Below are positions 1-13,524 of a DNA stretch of 64,000 bases, piece by piece. Made by a program: the position numbers and the translations under genes. The DNA lies in assembly GCA_963281255.1 (NCBI GenBank), contig OY725503.1, positions 4,008,312 through 4,072,311 on the forward strand, given 5' to 3'. The notes under the pieces are model-generated. The model saw only the letters and a program-made list of their open reading frames with translations. It did not search any database and was not told the origin of the DNA. The stretch's first letter is position 1, and each line of letters begins with the position of its first letter. The DNA is from Aphrocallistes beatrix. Lineage: Eukaryota > Porifera > Hexactinellida > Sceptrulophora > Aphrocallistidae.

Positions 1-2913
1 ACACTCACGTGTGAGAGTGAATGCTTTCGCGGGGAAAGATTGAGAAGCAAGCGTGGACAGGAAGTCCAACCTAGCGTCCAGCTGTTTGGGAATTGAATAA
101 ATCGAGTCTATCTGCTTCCCTTCTTCCACCTTGCTGATGAACCGCTTCCAGTCCTCGAAGAAAGTGGCCATCATGTTCAGCTCACTCTGAGCCCAGGAGA
201 ATGCGCAGTATCCGCCTGAGAAACCGGAAGGGGGAGAGGAGAGGAGGGAGAGGAGTAGGTTGAGCGAGAATATCACGCTCTTGTCTTGGGATAAGTTCAA
301 GAGAGATGCCCTTATGAAGTGTTGAATCACCTAGAATGAGTCAAACAGCAGTCATGACGCATACATAAATTCAAATTCAATTATCTATGCAAATCACTCA
401 ATGCTTCACGTAAGGAATTTCGGCTAGGGGGACACCGCAGGATAGCCCCTCCCTCTGAATGAAATACAAATATCTGAACTTATTAGTTCGTGTAATCCTC
501 ACTTCCAACACACCTCACTGAATCTTATCTGCCTAATTAAGTCAGCTAGGTACCTCTGCGCGACATCTCTCAGCTCAGCTGGCAGTTTAGCAATGTTAGC
601 GTCCTGCACCAGCTCCCACAGGATGGAGTTACCCTGTGTGGTGAGGTGCTGGATCAGGCACTTGGCCGGCTTGGAGACGGACTCAATGGCAGGACTGCCT
701 TCCTGGAGAACCTTACTGAAGATGGTAGAATATTCTGTGGAGTCTTCATGGTCCCAGCTAGCGGGGTTAGCCTCTGCTTCCAAGCTGTAGGATTGTGTCG
801 TGTCACTAGACTGACGTTCCATCGGATCAGCCTTGTCGTCAAGGTGTTGTGGACCGAATTTCGATTGCGGTAATGGAATGAGTGGAGGGAGTTCTTCGGT
901 GAGTGGGGGCGTGTTCTGTTCTGTGCTGAAGTTAACCACTGCGATCTGCTCGTCCATCCCAGTCTCCATGCTGTAGATGTACAGTGGAATTGATTACGGG
1001 AAAAAGTTAAGAGTAATAGCTGTAGAAGTGTATTATTCCTCATTCAATTGCATTATAATTGAAGACACGAATCTAAGAATCCATGTACTTAGCTATAAAA
1101 TTCATGCTCGACTCGTTAAACGGAACTCACGCCACTCCCTCTATATCGATCTCGTTATTCACATCCTCTGCTTGCGCTTCGGTGCTGACTAAACTGCTGG
1201 TGGAAGAGTTGTACATGTTGTCCTCGTACTTCCCACAGGCCCCATCCAGGTGTCGCTGTGCCTCTCCTCCTAATTCTGTGCCGCCCTCCCCCCTCTGTAT
1301 GCACGTCCAGTGGGCGCGTGTGAGGCAGTAGCAGAGGTTGATGGAGCCGATGCTGTGCTCTTCAACTGGGAGCTGAGTGAGCTTATCCAGAAGATACTCT
1401 ACCTGAGTTAAACACATCCCTCATAACAACATTGTAGAGATAGAAGTAATCTCTCCTTCTGAGAGAGCTTACCAGATCCTCTTCCAGGTACTTGGACAGC
1501 TCGGAGAGGTTGGAGAATACATGCCTAGAGCAATGCTTGTCTTTGGTATCCTCCCAAAGGGCATCTACGTTCTCGGTGGTGAGGGAGAAGTTGGTAGCGA
1601 GGAACTGGAGCAGTCCGAAACTCATCTTCAACACTTCTGGATGGAAAGAGCCCTGGCCCGATCTCCCCAGCACTCTCTCCACGATCTCATTCTCCACGAT
1701 CCAGTTCGTGTACTGCTTAGCCAGCATGTGCTCGTTCTCAGCGAGGAATCCCTACGAGATGATAGTGCAATTATATAAACATGCGAGAGCATCTCTACGA
1801 GACAATTCGAGAGCTTTGGTACCTTTGCTTTCCACTCTAGAAACAAGAACAACTGCTGGTTGAGAGAGGTGAGACCTTCTAACTTGAGGACGAGGACGGA
1901 AGAGCAAATATATTTCAAGGCTAGACTCAGCACGTCCAGGTCAAACGAGGGTCCTTTTTCTAACGGATCCGAGACGCTACTGATGATCTGCGCTACGTTG
2001 TGCTTGTTATCACGGATCATGTTGTCCGAGAGCTGCCTGAGGTACTTGTACACGAGTGGACGTACGCAGGTGACGCACTCGATAACGTAGTACTTGAGGA
2101 TGTAAGTGCGGACGCAGAGTAGGAGCGTGCAGACCTCCTTGGCCATTATTATCGGGATTCTGGCAAAGGTATCACTATCGCGAAAAAATGATGCGATCAT
2201 GTCGAGACCCTTTCCCTTCTGACAGAAGGTGTAGACATTCCGCAAGAGGAGTGTGTGCACGCCGGGCTCTACCTTGAGGAAGCGTTGCTCCTCCTCTACC
2301 AGCTCGAGATTGCGAAGCTTTTTGACTTGGAAAAGTGTGAAGTTCTGAATGAAGCATTTGATGGCGGCAAAAGCGACTAGTTGGAACCGTTTTAACAGCT
2401 GGGAACGAGTATTGATTATCTAAATAGGATAGTACCATATCGTAATTTTAAATTGAAAATTCTTCTTTACGTAATCTAATCAACTTCAAAAACAATTTTT
2501 AAAACGTTTTATACAAAATAGAAAGGATAGAGCTGAATGATATATACCTCTTGGCTTTGACTTGTCTCATCCAGCTTCAGCATCTGATTCCAGATGGAAG
2601 TGAGTACGGAGGGGGTGTATTGCACGTAGACTTGAATCAAGATAGGGAGTTTGTCACAGAATAACTTGATGAGACATTCACACTTTCTGCTACACCACGA
2701 TATTATAAAGTCAGCCAGCACTAGTATGTCAGACTCCTCAAGCTCAGGGAGGTTATAGTCTGTCTCTGTCGAGGCAATAGATTGTGAGGATTCGTCTAAT
2801 TCTTCATTTTTTAGCAGATATTCATCCGTAAATTTTGATTCTAAGATAAGTGTTACATCTTTACAGAAATCTTTGCTGGTCTTTTCTTGTTCTATTGTGT
2901 AGTAATCAACCAT
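1..2913 (-). CDS. USP34-like giant ubiquitin hydrolase, 5' exons (partial)
   Basis: Spliced gene entering from its start at 2913 (an in-frame TAA lies four codons upstream) and leaving the window on the left. Exons I can join in frame by GT-AG sites: 2548-2913, 1823-2419, 1473-1751, 1131-1402, 514-970 and 9-330; a strong GTGAGT donor ends the last one at position 9. About 764 residues result. The segment with WIVENEIVERVLG, then ENVDALWEDTKDKHCSR, resembles the N-terminal helical/armadillo scaffold of the USP34/USP9X/USP24 deubiquitinases, best USP34. The catalytic Cys/His boxes would lie beyond the left edge. Introns are 70-185 nt. Family assignment rests on remembered similarity of this scaffold, so the exact paralogue is uncertain. 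Confidence 0.65.
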
Positions 2914-3752
2914 TGAAAGGAATTACTACGTATGAAAGACCAAATTATAGTATATATGTAAAGAGTGGTTCTCAAGTGTTTTCAGAAAATACCTAACTTT
3001 TATCTGTGAAGAAGTATAACAGAAACATATAGCCTCGAAATAGCCTTACCTAATAATATAAAATGAAACTGGCATAATCAGTAGAATCATATTATTTAAG
3101 GTACTTTTTTGTGGTCTTATGCAATCGATTGTGCCAATATGCTAGCTATCATTGATAATTATTAATACGAAATTATCCCAATACACACATGCATTGGTTG
3201 TCCTAATCATGTTCAAGCTTCCACTGTGAAATTATCAATATCTAAAAATAGATATTGTATAAATTTGAATATAGCAATCGTGTTTTTCAGTGCTTTTTAT
3301 CAGGAAGACACCTTTCCAGGAAATTTTCAGACCACTCTAACTTGAAATCAGAGCAACCTCATAAAGCGTTAAATGATCTGTTTACTCCTTTCAATTAGAA
3401 TTTGTATCCAAGTATCATAAACCTAAATTATCAAATAAGGACGATATGCGATGGAAAATTGACAGATTTTAAGCCGATGTATTACAAACAAATGGTCGTC
3501 ATCTGAAAATGAGAGCTTATGCATGCTCGTATCACATTATACACCTTCTGAAATACAATATTTTGTTAGTTCCAGATTATGAGTCATATCAGTAGCAATT
3601 AATAATGGTTTTAAATTCAGTCCACTTGGATATGCTTTAGAAGATCGTATCCGTAGGTTTGCTGAGTAGAATAGAAAATGAATGAATGCATTTGCTATAA
3701 ATAATTAAATTCGGAGTAGACTTTAAAGTTAAACCATTCATTTCCTATAGAA
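2914..3752. other. Divergent intergenic region
   Basis: About 840 AT-rich bases between the divergently transcribed USP34-like gene and the first PKC gene. I see no coding exon. It probably holds both promoters. A TATA-like box lies at 3696-3703. Confidence 0.5.
3696..3703 (+). promoter_or_regulatory. TATA-like box upstream of PKC paralogue 1
   Basis: TATAAATA lies 50 bases before the ATG at 3753. The placement fits a core promoter with a very short 5' UTR. No transcript data are available, so this is motif evidence only. Confidence 0.35.
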
Positions 3753-5786
3753 ATGGCCTCAAAATTAGTCAGCAGCAGTTCGATTGATGAATCCGAATTT
3801 GAGGAGATGCGACGGAAGCGAGTAGCCATCCGCGAAAAGAAACGCCTCCAGATAAAGAATCATATTTTCGAATGCCATTTCTTCAAACAGCCGACTTACT
3901 GCGCTCACTGCCACCAGTTCATTTATGGAATGGGCAAACAAGGCTTCCAATGTCTACGCTGTTCCTACGCAATGCACAGGCGATGCGTCGATCTAATAGC
4001 TTTCAAATGTCCAAAGTTTGAGACGGTTTCAGAACGCCCAGATGTGAAGCAACATGAGTTTAAGATGACCAACTACTCCAAATTCACTTTTTGTGATCAC
4101 TGTGGACAAATGTTGTACGGTCTGTATAAACAGGGTTACCAATGCCAGGCTAAAGTATGTGGCATGAATGTTCACTCATATTGTCGTGAGCATGTAGCGA
4201 ATCTATGCGGGACTACAAGTAATGAGAAGTACGGACAACTTATGTTGAATATCCTCTGCCATGTTGAGTCGGAGAAAAAGGGAAGCATTTACGTAGATGT
4301 AAAAAGTGGCAAGAATCTGATGGCCGCTGATCCCGATGGGTTTTCAGATCCGTATTGCAAATTAAAGCTCCAAGATAGCAAAGGAAAAACCGTGGTCAAA
4401 CACCAAACAAAAATCCATAAGAAAACGCTAAACCCAACATTTGATGAGAGTTTTGAAATTTCTTTCGATCCTTCAATGGATGGGAGACTGCAACTCTGGA
4501 TGATGGATTGGGATAACTCTCTACAAAGTGACAACATTGGCGGAATGTCGTTTACGGTCGAGGAGTTAAAAACTTTCACTAAAGGAGAAGATGTTTGGTT
4601 TGCCTTATTCAACCCAGCCGCTGCAACCTTCATGAATCAGAGGAGTGTATCAGAGGCTGATGAGAATGAACGAGACAGGATTATTCAAGAATATGAATCG
4701 ATTCGCCAGAAAAACAGAACTCGATTCGAGAAGGCAAAGCAGAAGAACAGGGAATCTGCTTCTAGCTTACCAATACTCTCAATTGACGATTTCGAGAAGA
4801 TAGAACTATTAGGTCGCGGCGCATTCGGAAAGGTTATCATGGTTGAGTACAAAAGGAACCCCGAAAAGATCTATGCACTCAAAGTAATGCATAAAGATTT
4901 GATATTCGAGTATGATGCTATTGACTGTACAATGATAGAGCAGCGGATCTTGGCACTTGAGAGCAAGCCAAGCTTTATGACCGCACTGCGCGCTTCATTT
5001 CAAGACGAAGAGAATCTCTACATGGTGATGGAGTTCTTGTGCGGAGGAGATCTGTTATTTCACCTAATCAAGTGCAACAATTTCTCTGAGACAAGGAGCA
5101 GACTCTACATTGCTGAGATTTCATTCGGAATATACTTCCTACACCAGAAAGGAATTGTGTTCCGAGACCTCAAACCGGACAACGTTCTCCTGGACATTGA
5201 AGGGCATGTGAAACTCGCTGATTTTGGCCTTTGTAAAGAAGGAATTTACCACGCAAAGTCTCACACCTCTTCATTCTGCGGCACTCTCGAGTATATGGCG
5301 CCCGAGATAGTGGCTCGGAAACCGTATGATACGGCTGTCGACATCTGGAGTATGGGCGCACTGCTGTACGAGATGTTGGTGGGTCGGCCACCATTTATTG
5401 GACGGACAGATGACGCGATTATGGAAAGTATCCTCTCAAAAAGTCCAATGTTTCCCACATTCCTGAATACGAATGCAATACAGCTCATCTCTCAAATGGT
5501 GAAGAAGAACCCCAATGAAAGAATCGGGGTAGATGCTCAGAAGGGAGAGACTGATTTCAGAATGCATCCCTATTTCTCGAATTTCGATTGGGGCAAAGCA
5601 GAGAAAAGAGAAATACAACCACAATTTGTACCGAAATTGCTTAGCAAAAGGTCTGATGCATACTTTGATGCAGAGTACACAAGATGCTCGACAAAAATAA
5701 CCAAGTTAAATCCTGCCAACATTTTGGTCATTGATCAAGAGATGTTCACTGGATTCGAGTTCACCTCTCCTGAAATAGTACAATAA
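3753..5786 (+). CDS. Conventional-type protein kinase C, paralogue 1 (calcium ligands intact)
   Basis: Single-exon 677-residue AGC Ser/Thr kinase with classical PKC order: basic pseudosubstrate (about 20-32), C1A (37-86) and C1B (101-152) zinc fingers with the H-C2-C2-H-C2-C pattern, C2 (about 165-290), kinase (about 347-610) and AGC tail. The five C2 calcium-binding aspartates of conventional PKCs are present (D193, D199, D252, D254, D260). The glycine loop GRGAFG, K377, catalytic D472 (FRDLKPDN) and DFG D490 are intact. The activation-loop site is Ser (SSFCGT). The C-terminal hydrophobic motif is FTGFEF, with Glu at the usual phospho-Ser position, as in atypical PKCs. The turn motif is degenerate. 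Expected to be a diacylglycerol- and calcium-dependent membrane-recruited kinase. A paralogue lies at 13525-15621. Confidence 0.93.
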   Translation: MASKLVSSSSIDESEFEEMRRKRVAIREKKRLQIKNHIFECHFFKQPTYCAHCHQFIYGMGKQGFQCLRCSYAMHRRCVDLIAFKCPKFETVSERPDVKQHEFKMTNYSKFTFCDHCGQMLYGLYKQGYQCQAKVCGMNVHSYCREHVANLCGTTSNEKYGQLMLNILCHVESEKKGSIYVDVKSGKNLMAADPDGFSDPYCKLKLQDSKGKTVVKHQTKIHKKTLNPTFDESFEISFDPSMDGRLQLWMMDWDNSLQSDNIGGMSFTVEELKTFTKGEDVWFALFNPAAATFMNQRSVSEADENERDRIIQEYESIRQKNRTRFEKAKQKNRESASSLPILSIDDFEKIELLGRGAFGKVIMVEYKRNPEKIYALKVMHKDLIFEYDAIDCTMIEQRILALESKPSFMTALRASFQDEENLYMVMEFLCGGDLLFHLIKCNNFSETRSRLYIAEISFGIYFLHQKGIVFRDLKPDNVLLDIEGHVKLADFGLCKEGIYHAKSHTSSFCGTLEYMAPEIVARKPYDTAVDIWSMGALLYEMLVGRPPFIGRTDDAIMESILSKSPMFPTFLNTNAIQLISQMVKKNPNERIGVDAQKGETDFRMHPYFSNFDWGKAEKREIQPQFVPKLLSKRSDAYFDAEYTRCSTKITKLNPANILVIDQEMFTGFEFTSPEIVQ

Positions 5787-5941
5787 CATAACTGTACTAT
5801 GTATGTATATACTTCTCCAATCCCCTAATAGAGTATTACTACTGATTGTGTTGCTTGTTTGACAATTTTGCTGTTTAGTATTGTTGATGTATATGAGATT
5901 TTGATTTACTCTTCACATAACAAAATTAAATACATTTACAT

Positions 5942-6898
5942 TTATCGCTTTGCTTTTGCAATAACATTCTGCGCCTGGAGAAACAGAGGTTTGTCAATCA
6001 TCTTTCCCTGATAAGTGAATGCACCCGTCCCTGAACTGTGATGCTCTTCAAAAGCCACAAGTAACCCGTTAGCCCATTCCACTTCCTGTGGAGAAGGTGT
6101 GAAAATCTGATGCACAACTTCAATTTGGGTGGGGTGGATAATCTGTTTCCCAGTGTAGCCCATTTCTACCCCTTCCCTCCCCTCCACACGTAGGGAGTCC
6201 AGGTCTTTGAAATTAATATGCACTATGTCAATGGCTTGGAGTCCGAAAGCTGCTGCATGTGTCACTATATGTTGCCGCGCGTACACTAACTCTCCGCGAG
6301 ATTCTGTTCTCACAGCACCAAGACGCGCCAAATAATCATCAGAGCCAAATATCACACCTGTCATTTGAACACCTGATTTCAACTTGACTGCTGTCTCTAA
6401 TATTTCTCGAAGATTGATCAATCCCAGTGGACTTTCTACCAGAAACATTATTGGAATGCGAAAATTAGCACCTTTTATTCGAGTAACCAGTTCAGAGAAT
6501 CTTTGGATTTCATCTTTTGATTCTATCTTGGGCAGCACAATTGAATCTGGGAGAACTGATCCGTTCAGAATAGCTACCGTGTCTTCTTCAGTTAGAGAAG
6601 ATTCGAACGAGTTCACTCGGACAGCGAGTTCGTTCTTAACAGATCGTTTGTATTTTTCAAGGAATTGAGGGATTAATTTCCTAGCTTGCGCTTTCTGTGA
6701 CACTGCCACGCCATCTTCTATATCCAAACAGACACAGTCTGCGTTTAGAGTGAGAACATTCGCGAGTTTACGCTCGCTATCCCCCGGTACATAGAGTAGA
6801 GACCTACGCGGCCTTAATTGTGCAGCAGCTTGGGAAGTGTGGACTGATCTTAGTTGACGTGTGAAAATGTGCGTAAACTTGGGGACTACCGATATCAT
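5942..6898 (-). CDS. CLYBL: Citramalyl-CoA lyase, mitochondrial (CLYBL)
   Basis: Single-exon 318-residue protein of the HpcH/HpaI aldolase/citrate-lyase beta family. CLYBL cleaves citramalyl-CoA to acetyl-CoA and pyruvate in the mitochondrial C5-dicarboxylate (itaconate) pathway. The N-terminus (about 25 residues, basic, Arg/Ser/Thr-rich) looks like a mitochondrial presequence. Family landmarks are RSLLYVPGD (about 32-40), CLDIEDGVA (about 57-65), LPKIES, the GxxFGSDDY segment and GKQIIHPTQ near the C-terminus. Length is close to the human protein (about 340). It ends about 155 bases from the convergent PKC paralogue 1. Confidence 0.93.
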   Translation of the reverse strand: MISVVPKFTHIFTRQLRSVHTSQAAAQLRPRRSLLYVPGDSERKLANVLTLNADCVCLDIEDGVAVSQKAQARKLIPQFLEKYKRSVKNELAVRVNSFESSLTEEDTVAILNGSVLPDSIVLPKIESKDEIQRFSELVTRIKGANFRIPIMFLVESPLGLINLREILETAVKLKSGVQMTGVIFGSDDYLARLGAVRTESRGELVYARQHIVTHAAAFGLQAIDIVHINFKDLDSLRVEGREGVEMGYTGKQIIHPTQIEVVHQIFTPSPQEVEWANGLLVAFEEHHSSGTGAFTYQGKMIDKPLFLQAQNVIAKAKR

Positions 6899-7452
6899 GA
6901 CTTATACAAGTATGAATATGAAATAGATAATTTTTTAATAAGATTGTGTTCAGTGGCCATTTTAAAGCATTAACATCTGAGTACAAAATTTAGTCAGATT
7001 CTAATATCTCAATGTAAAAAAATTTAAAGTTAGATAGGTCCCTCTGGCCTTCCCTGTAAGTGTAAATTTTATATTATTCTATAATTAAGTAATGTTATAA
7101 TATACGGACCTAGTTGTAGAGGTATATGTGAAGATGTTAAGATAATATCTCTTATCGATAGAGAAATTATCAAAAGGCAAACATTAATAAGTTACAATTC
7201 TAAATACACAAGCAAACACCAGACAAGTCAATATATTTGTCAAGCTTAAAGTACTAGTCAGTTCAGTTAAAAGCTTAATTCCAAGGGAGATAGAGAGAAA
7301 GATCTGCTTCGTTAGTAACAAGTGAGGAGAGAGAGAAATACATCAAAGCTAAATTCTGTCTAATTGGCTAATCTCATGCATAATCGCAAAACTGTATATG
7401 AATGTAGTGAATTAAAGAAGAAATGTTTAGATAACTGAATCCTGAGAAATTA
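6899..7452. other. Intergenic, nothing recognised
   Basis: AT-rich stretch of 554 bases between two minus-strand genes. It probably holds the CLYBL promoter and the 3' UTR of the PAIP1-like gene. No ORF or repeat of note. Confidence 0.5.
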
Positions 7453-8496
7453 TTAACTTTCTAAAGAATGAGAATTCGCCGCTACCGCCGTATCTCCAAG
7501 GTTGGAGAGCTCTGGGGGGTCACAGACTGGGTCACCGAATTGGTCTAAGAAGTCGTCCCATTCCTCATCACAGCACACAGGTTCGTCCTTCTCAACGTCA
7601 CTACAATCTCTCGCCTCATTGGGTAGCAACAAACAATCCGTATTGGCATGTGCTGCGTTCTGATTGAAGTCGATGGTTATAATCATGTCAAGAATCTTCG
7701 AGAGCATTTTATGCTTTTCATTTTCAGGATCTTCGTCTCTCATTCTCGATTCGAGAAGTGATTTCAAACGGTAGAGATGTTCCTTGTTATATTCTTCTGA
7801 TAACAGCAGGGTGTTGAACGAAAACTCGAATCTTTCGAGGACAAACATAACTCGGTCTATCGAGTCACTCGAGTTCAGATACTCGTACAACAGCCGTACT
7901 AATGCCTGTCCCAAGAAAGGGTACGGTTGATTGTTCCGATTTTTCGCAGTTACAAAGTAATCACTGATCACACAACAGAAGTTCAGGAATCCTTGGGTAG
8001 CTAAGGATTCTTCAAAGCACAGCTCGGTTATCAAGTTTATGAAATATTTGTACATATGAACAATAGAGACTTCTTCAAGTAGTAAATTGATTTTGGTCAA
8101 TGTTGGATTCTCGAATAACAACGCATCGATGTGACAGCAAAATTTGGAGCTCAGTTCAGAAAAACTTTTATGCAATATCGCTTTTTCTATGTTAATTTTT
8201 GCCATCTCTTCTAAAACAGCTTTCGTTAGACACACATTGTTAGTTATACAATGTTTGAATGCAATCTCGATGGCTTGAAAGTGTTTTGAAAAATCTTTTG
8301 GGAACAGACAGATGAGACCAAGACTGAGTGTGTAGCTTTCTAAGAACTTTTTCAGACACTCAGATGCCTGATTCAGCTCATTCATTGCTTCATACTGCTG
8401 GGTAGCTTGAGTCGGATGAGAGAGTGGAACGAACTCCATAGCCTGTGGGTTGAGTTGTTTCTTGTAAATCCCGCTGTGTTGGGAAATGGGGAGCAT
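7453..8496 (-). CDS. PAIP1-like poly(A)-binding-protein-interacting translation regulator
   Basis: Single-exon 347-residue protein. Residues about 14-26 (QLNPQAMEFVP) match the PAM2 motif (LNxxAxEFxP) that binds the MLLE domain of poly(A)-binding protein. Residues about 40-280 are all-helical and consistent with the MIF4G-type domain of PAIP1. The C-terminus is acidic, with an aromatic EEWDDFLDQF patch reminiscent of the PABP-RRM-binding PAM1 region of PAIP1. The order PAM2, helical MIF4G, acidic tail supports PAIP1, a cytoplasmic stimulator of eIF4-dependent translation. A CTIF/PAIP-like relative is possible. The MIF4G assignment is inferred from helix pattern rather than a signature motif. 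Confidence 0.7.
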   Translation of the reverse strand: MLPISQHSGIYKKQLNPQAMEFVPLSHPTQATQQYEAMNELNQASECLKKFLESYTLSLGLICLFPKDFSKHFQAIEIAFKHCITNNVCLTKAVLEEMAKINIEKAILHKSFSELSSKFCCHIDALLFENPTLTKINLLLEEVSIVHMYKYFINLITELCFEESLATQGFLNFCCVISDYFVTAKNRNNQPYPFLGQALVRLLYEYLNSSDSIDRVMFVLERFEFSFNTLLLSEEYNKEHLYRLKSLLESRMRDEDPENEKHKMLSKILDMIITIDFNQNAAHANTDCLLLPNEARDCSDVEKDEPVCCDEEWDDFLDQFGDPVCDPPELSNLGDTAVAANSHSLES

Positions 8497-8984
8497 CCTT
8501 ATGGATAATACGTGTACTTTGGCAGGCTTGGATAGCTAAATTGTACAAAATAAATAACAAAGATTATTGGAGTAATAGAGAGACATTTAAAATTAGAATT
8601 AATGTAACTACATATACCATTTTTGCATGACTGTTATAAAACCATATAGTACAATAGAACTTGCATAATCCGACACTTTATGCTGTTAAAAAATGTAGTT
8701 TCTAGGACATTTGGATTGCATTTAGGATATATATGATCTCTGTTTGAGTATATTCACGGCATTTAGTTATTCTACGTCACAAAAATAGCAATTAACTCAG
8801 ATAAAACATAAATCAATATGTATAAAACAAACAAGGTATACAGAAGAAAGTAAAATATAGGACCGAAAAGCAGCATACAAAATAGGGCCTAAATTGAATA
8901 AAATAATAGAGCTTTGTAAGAACGATGGCTCATCTAGTGAATTCCAAACACAGTTGTATCAAAAGAGTCTGAATCGATCTTATC
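8497..8984. other. Intergenic, nothing recognised
   Basis: 488 AT-rich bases between two minus-strand genes. No coding exon, RNA gene or repeat recognised. Confidence 0.5.
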
Positions 8985-10952
8985 TTATACTGGAGGGTTT
9001 CCCAGCAGTGGTTGTGCCAAAGTAGCTGCATTTTCATATAGATCTCTTTCGAATTTCCGGCCGGCTCTCTGATACTTGTAATGGCGATAGTGCACAATGA
9101 ATGAGTACAATAACATCACGACAGAAAGTCCGATTAGAGCGATAACCCATAGAACCCAAGTGTATTGTAAATTCTCTTCCTTACAATGATAATGGTGTAT
9201 TAAACAGAAGGAACAGCCCAATTTACTTCGACACAATCTGCCTAAGAGATAATATACTCCAGAAGAAAGGAATGTTCCTAAGCCTTGATATCCATAGTAC
9301 AGTCCAAAGAAAAATCCTTTCATCGAACTTTTGAAAAAGTTACTGCATTGGGAATATACGAATTGTTGTAATCCGACAATTGTGATGCATTCGAAAAGAC
9401 CGTAGAGAAAGTATTGTGGGATTTGTGCGTACTGCGTTAGTTCACTAATACGGTAAGCTCCTATGGGTGGACAGTGAATGGTATAACTTCCAAGGTTCAT
9501 TTGGAGAACTTCAACAGTTAATCCTGCAACTACACATGCGAAAGCTATGATTAGTCCCCAAAAATATCGCTTCATTGTCGTGTCGATATAAAATAAATAA
9601 TTGTGCAAAGAGTCGCGGGATTGGATGATCAAACTTCTGAGCACTCGTAAGCACTTCAATTTGCTCGGTATTAGTTTAATAAACCAAGGGAGCACATCTC
9701 TCTTGTAACCGAATGTGATATCGAAAAGGATCATTTCAATTAGAGGCAGGAAGAAAATAATGGTGAATGGGTCGAAGAATCCAACTGTATTTATGTAGGT
9801 GTGCTCATTGTGGTCTACTGGGCAATGGTTGGATACGTTGTGGTTGAGCGGCTGGTGCCCAATGAATGTTAAAATCCTCGCTTGCTGAGGGAACAAAACA
9901 TTCAATACTTGGAAGAGCCCGAAAACTGGCAGCAGTAGGAATAGATTCAGATTGAGCCAGATCATCGAGTCCACCATGCGGATCATCTTTACGTCGTAAG
10001 ATCCCCCATTTTCTCTGCAAGCTAAGTAGAGAAACGACTTGCGTTTACGATCCTTTGGTGCACGACATAGTCGACTGAGTGATTGGCAGATAATACCAAT
10101 ACTTTTTCTAAAGGAGTAGTCAGTGGGAATCAAGATGGAATCATGAAACCATTGCAAATAACGACCACACCGGAATAAGAAACATGCGAGAAAAGATATT
10201 ACGCAAACGACAATCGAATGGAAGAGAAACGTTTCAGCTTCAAACTTAACAAAATTAAGGTATGACGCTAAAGCACCGATGTTAAAAGCAAAATAGAAGA
10301 GAGGAAATAGAAGTATGCTAGAAATCTGAGACGTTTCGTACAGAAGATCGAGGCCATAGACTATGGACATCGGGAAGAAAATGCTAGACGAGATAAGGAA
10401 CAACGCGTAACTAATAACTAAGAAAATACGGATGGAAATTCTGGAACTATCGTTAAATTTCTCCATTTTCATATAACCTCCGTTATGATCGAATTCAAGA
10501 TAGAACAAAAGGGACCCTCCCACTAAAAATAAACTCGAAAACAGAACTATAACCAAACTGATCTCCACGAGACGAACCCTCCGCACAGAAAACATATCAG
10601 AGAATAGACCGACAAAAATTGAAAACAAGAATGGAACCTGTGTAAGTAGAGATAAGGAGTATTCATTGGTGAAGCAATGCATTGCTTGTGGCAGTAAATG
10701 GAAGAGGATGCTTCTCCCGTTGAAGTAGACAAGCCGTTGGAGGGAGACGATAGCGAGTAGAAGGTAGATCCCTCTTCTGTGTATTAGTGGGATCTTAGGC
10801 CCGAAGAAAATGCACAGACGAACATGATCAGTCTGTGTTCCCATTATTGATGTAAATCGATTTGTGATTAATGTTTTATGACTGTTCTCTATATTACTTG
10901 TAGAAGAGTATTTATGTGGATTGATTTGTCTATCATGATTCATATCACGCAA
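8985..10952 (-). CDS. SLC15/POT-like major facilitator transporter
   Basis: Single-exon 655-residue multi-pass membrane protein with about 12 hydrophobic segments, a long central loop (about 280-330) and hydrophilic ends. The segment with IPQYFLYGLFECITIVGLQQFVYSQ followed by SSMKGFFFGLYYGYQGLG resembles the TM10-TM11 region of proton-dependent oligopeptide transporters (IPQYxLxGxxE...FxYSQAPxxMKG). An SLC15A3/A4-like peptide/histidine transporter is the best guess. The ExxER motif of TM1 is not evident (YLLLAIVSLQRLVYF), so transport coupling may differ. The start may instead be the internal Met about 36 residues in. Confidence 0.65.
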   Translation of the reverse strand: MRDMNHDRQINPHKYSSTSNIENSHKTLITNRFTSIMGTQTDHVRLCIFFGPKIPLIHRRGIYLLLAIVSLQRLVYFNGRSILFHLLPQAMHCFTNEYSLSLLTQVPFLFSIFVGLFSDMFSVRRVRLVEISLVIVLFSSLFLVGGSLLFYLEFDHNGGYMKMEKFNDSSRISIRIFLVISYALFLISSSIFFPMSIVYGLDLLYETSQISSILLFPLFYFAFNIGALASYLNFVKFEAETFLFHSIVVCVISFLACFLFRCGRYLQWFHDSILIPTDYSFRKSIGIICQSLSRLCRAPKDRKRKSFLYLACRENGGSYDVKMIRMVDSMIWLNLNLFLLLPVFGLFQVLNVLFPQQARILTFIGHQPLNHNVSNHCPVDHNEHTYINTVGFFDPFTIIFFLPLIEMILFDITFGYKRDVLPWFIKLIPSKLKCLRVLRSLIIQSRDSLHNYLFYIDTTMKRYFWGLIIAFACVVAGLTVEVLQMNLGSYTIHCPPIGAYRISELTQYAQIPQYFLYGLFECITIVGLQQFVYSQCSNFFKSSMKGFFFGLYYGYQGLGTFLSSGVYYLLGRLCRSKLGCSFCLIHHYHCKEENLQYTWVLWVIALIGLSVVMLLYSFIVHYRHYKYQRAGRKFERDLYENAATLAQPLLGNPPV

Positions 10953-11421
10953 GTATTAATAAAGCATGACATAAGCCCTGATTTCATTATTAGAACAGGA
11001 TAAATTCCAAGTATTGTCTTTGCAATTATTTCCATTATTACTAAATTAAATCCACGCATAATGATATTCTGTATGCAAAACACAGAAGTGAAGTAAATAA
11101 AATGAGGGGTTTTAAATCATCCTAGTTAAAATCGTGATGATATTTATCTCTATTTTAGCATATGAAATGTCTGTATTCAAAATTTAGAAAGGATATCCTT
11201 ATATGCTGTGCAATCTGAAAAGGGAGAATCTCAATGATAGAGATTCATTTTAATCTAAAGAATCCAAGAAATCTAATTGAATTTCAAAAAATGTCAAATT
11301 GACCACCAAACTAAATTCATGAAAAAAACTGATAAGAGTTCGGAGAAACTTAAATTTCAATTAAGTGAGTCTATACTAATAGTAATGGGACAGAGGAGAG
11401 CAGGCTAACAGGGGAATCGCT
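10953..11421. other. Intergenic, nothing recognised
   Basis: 469 AT-rich bases between two minus-strand genes. Probably holds the transporter promoter and the RBBP4 3' UTR. Confidence 0.5.

Positions 11422-13524
<2,103 letters not shown>

Noticed and set aside
9805-10020. Other-frame ORF inside the SLC15-like gene
   Set aside because: Fully overlapped by a much longer transporter frame with membrane-protein composition.
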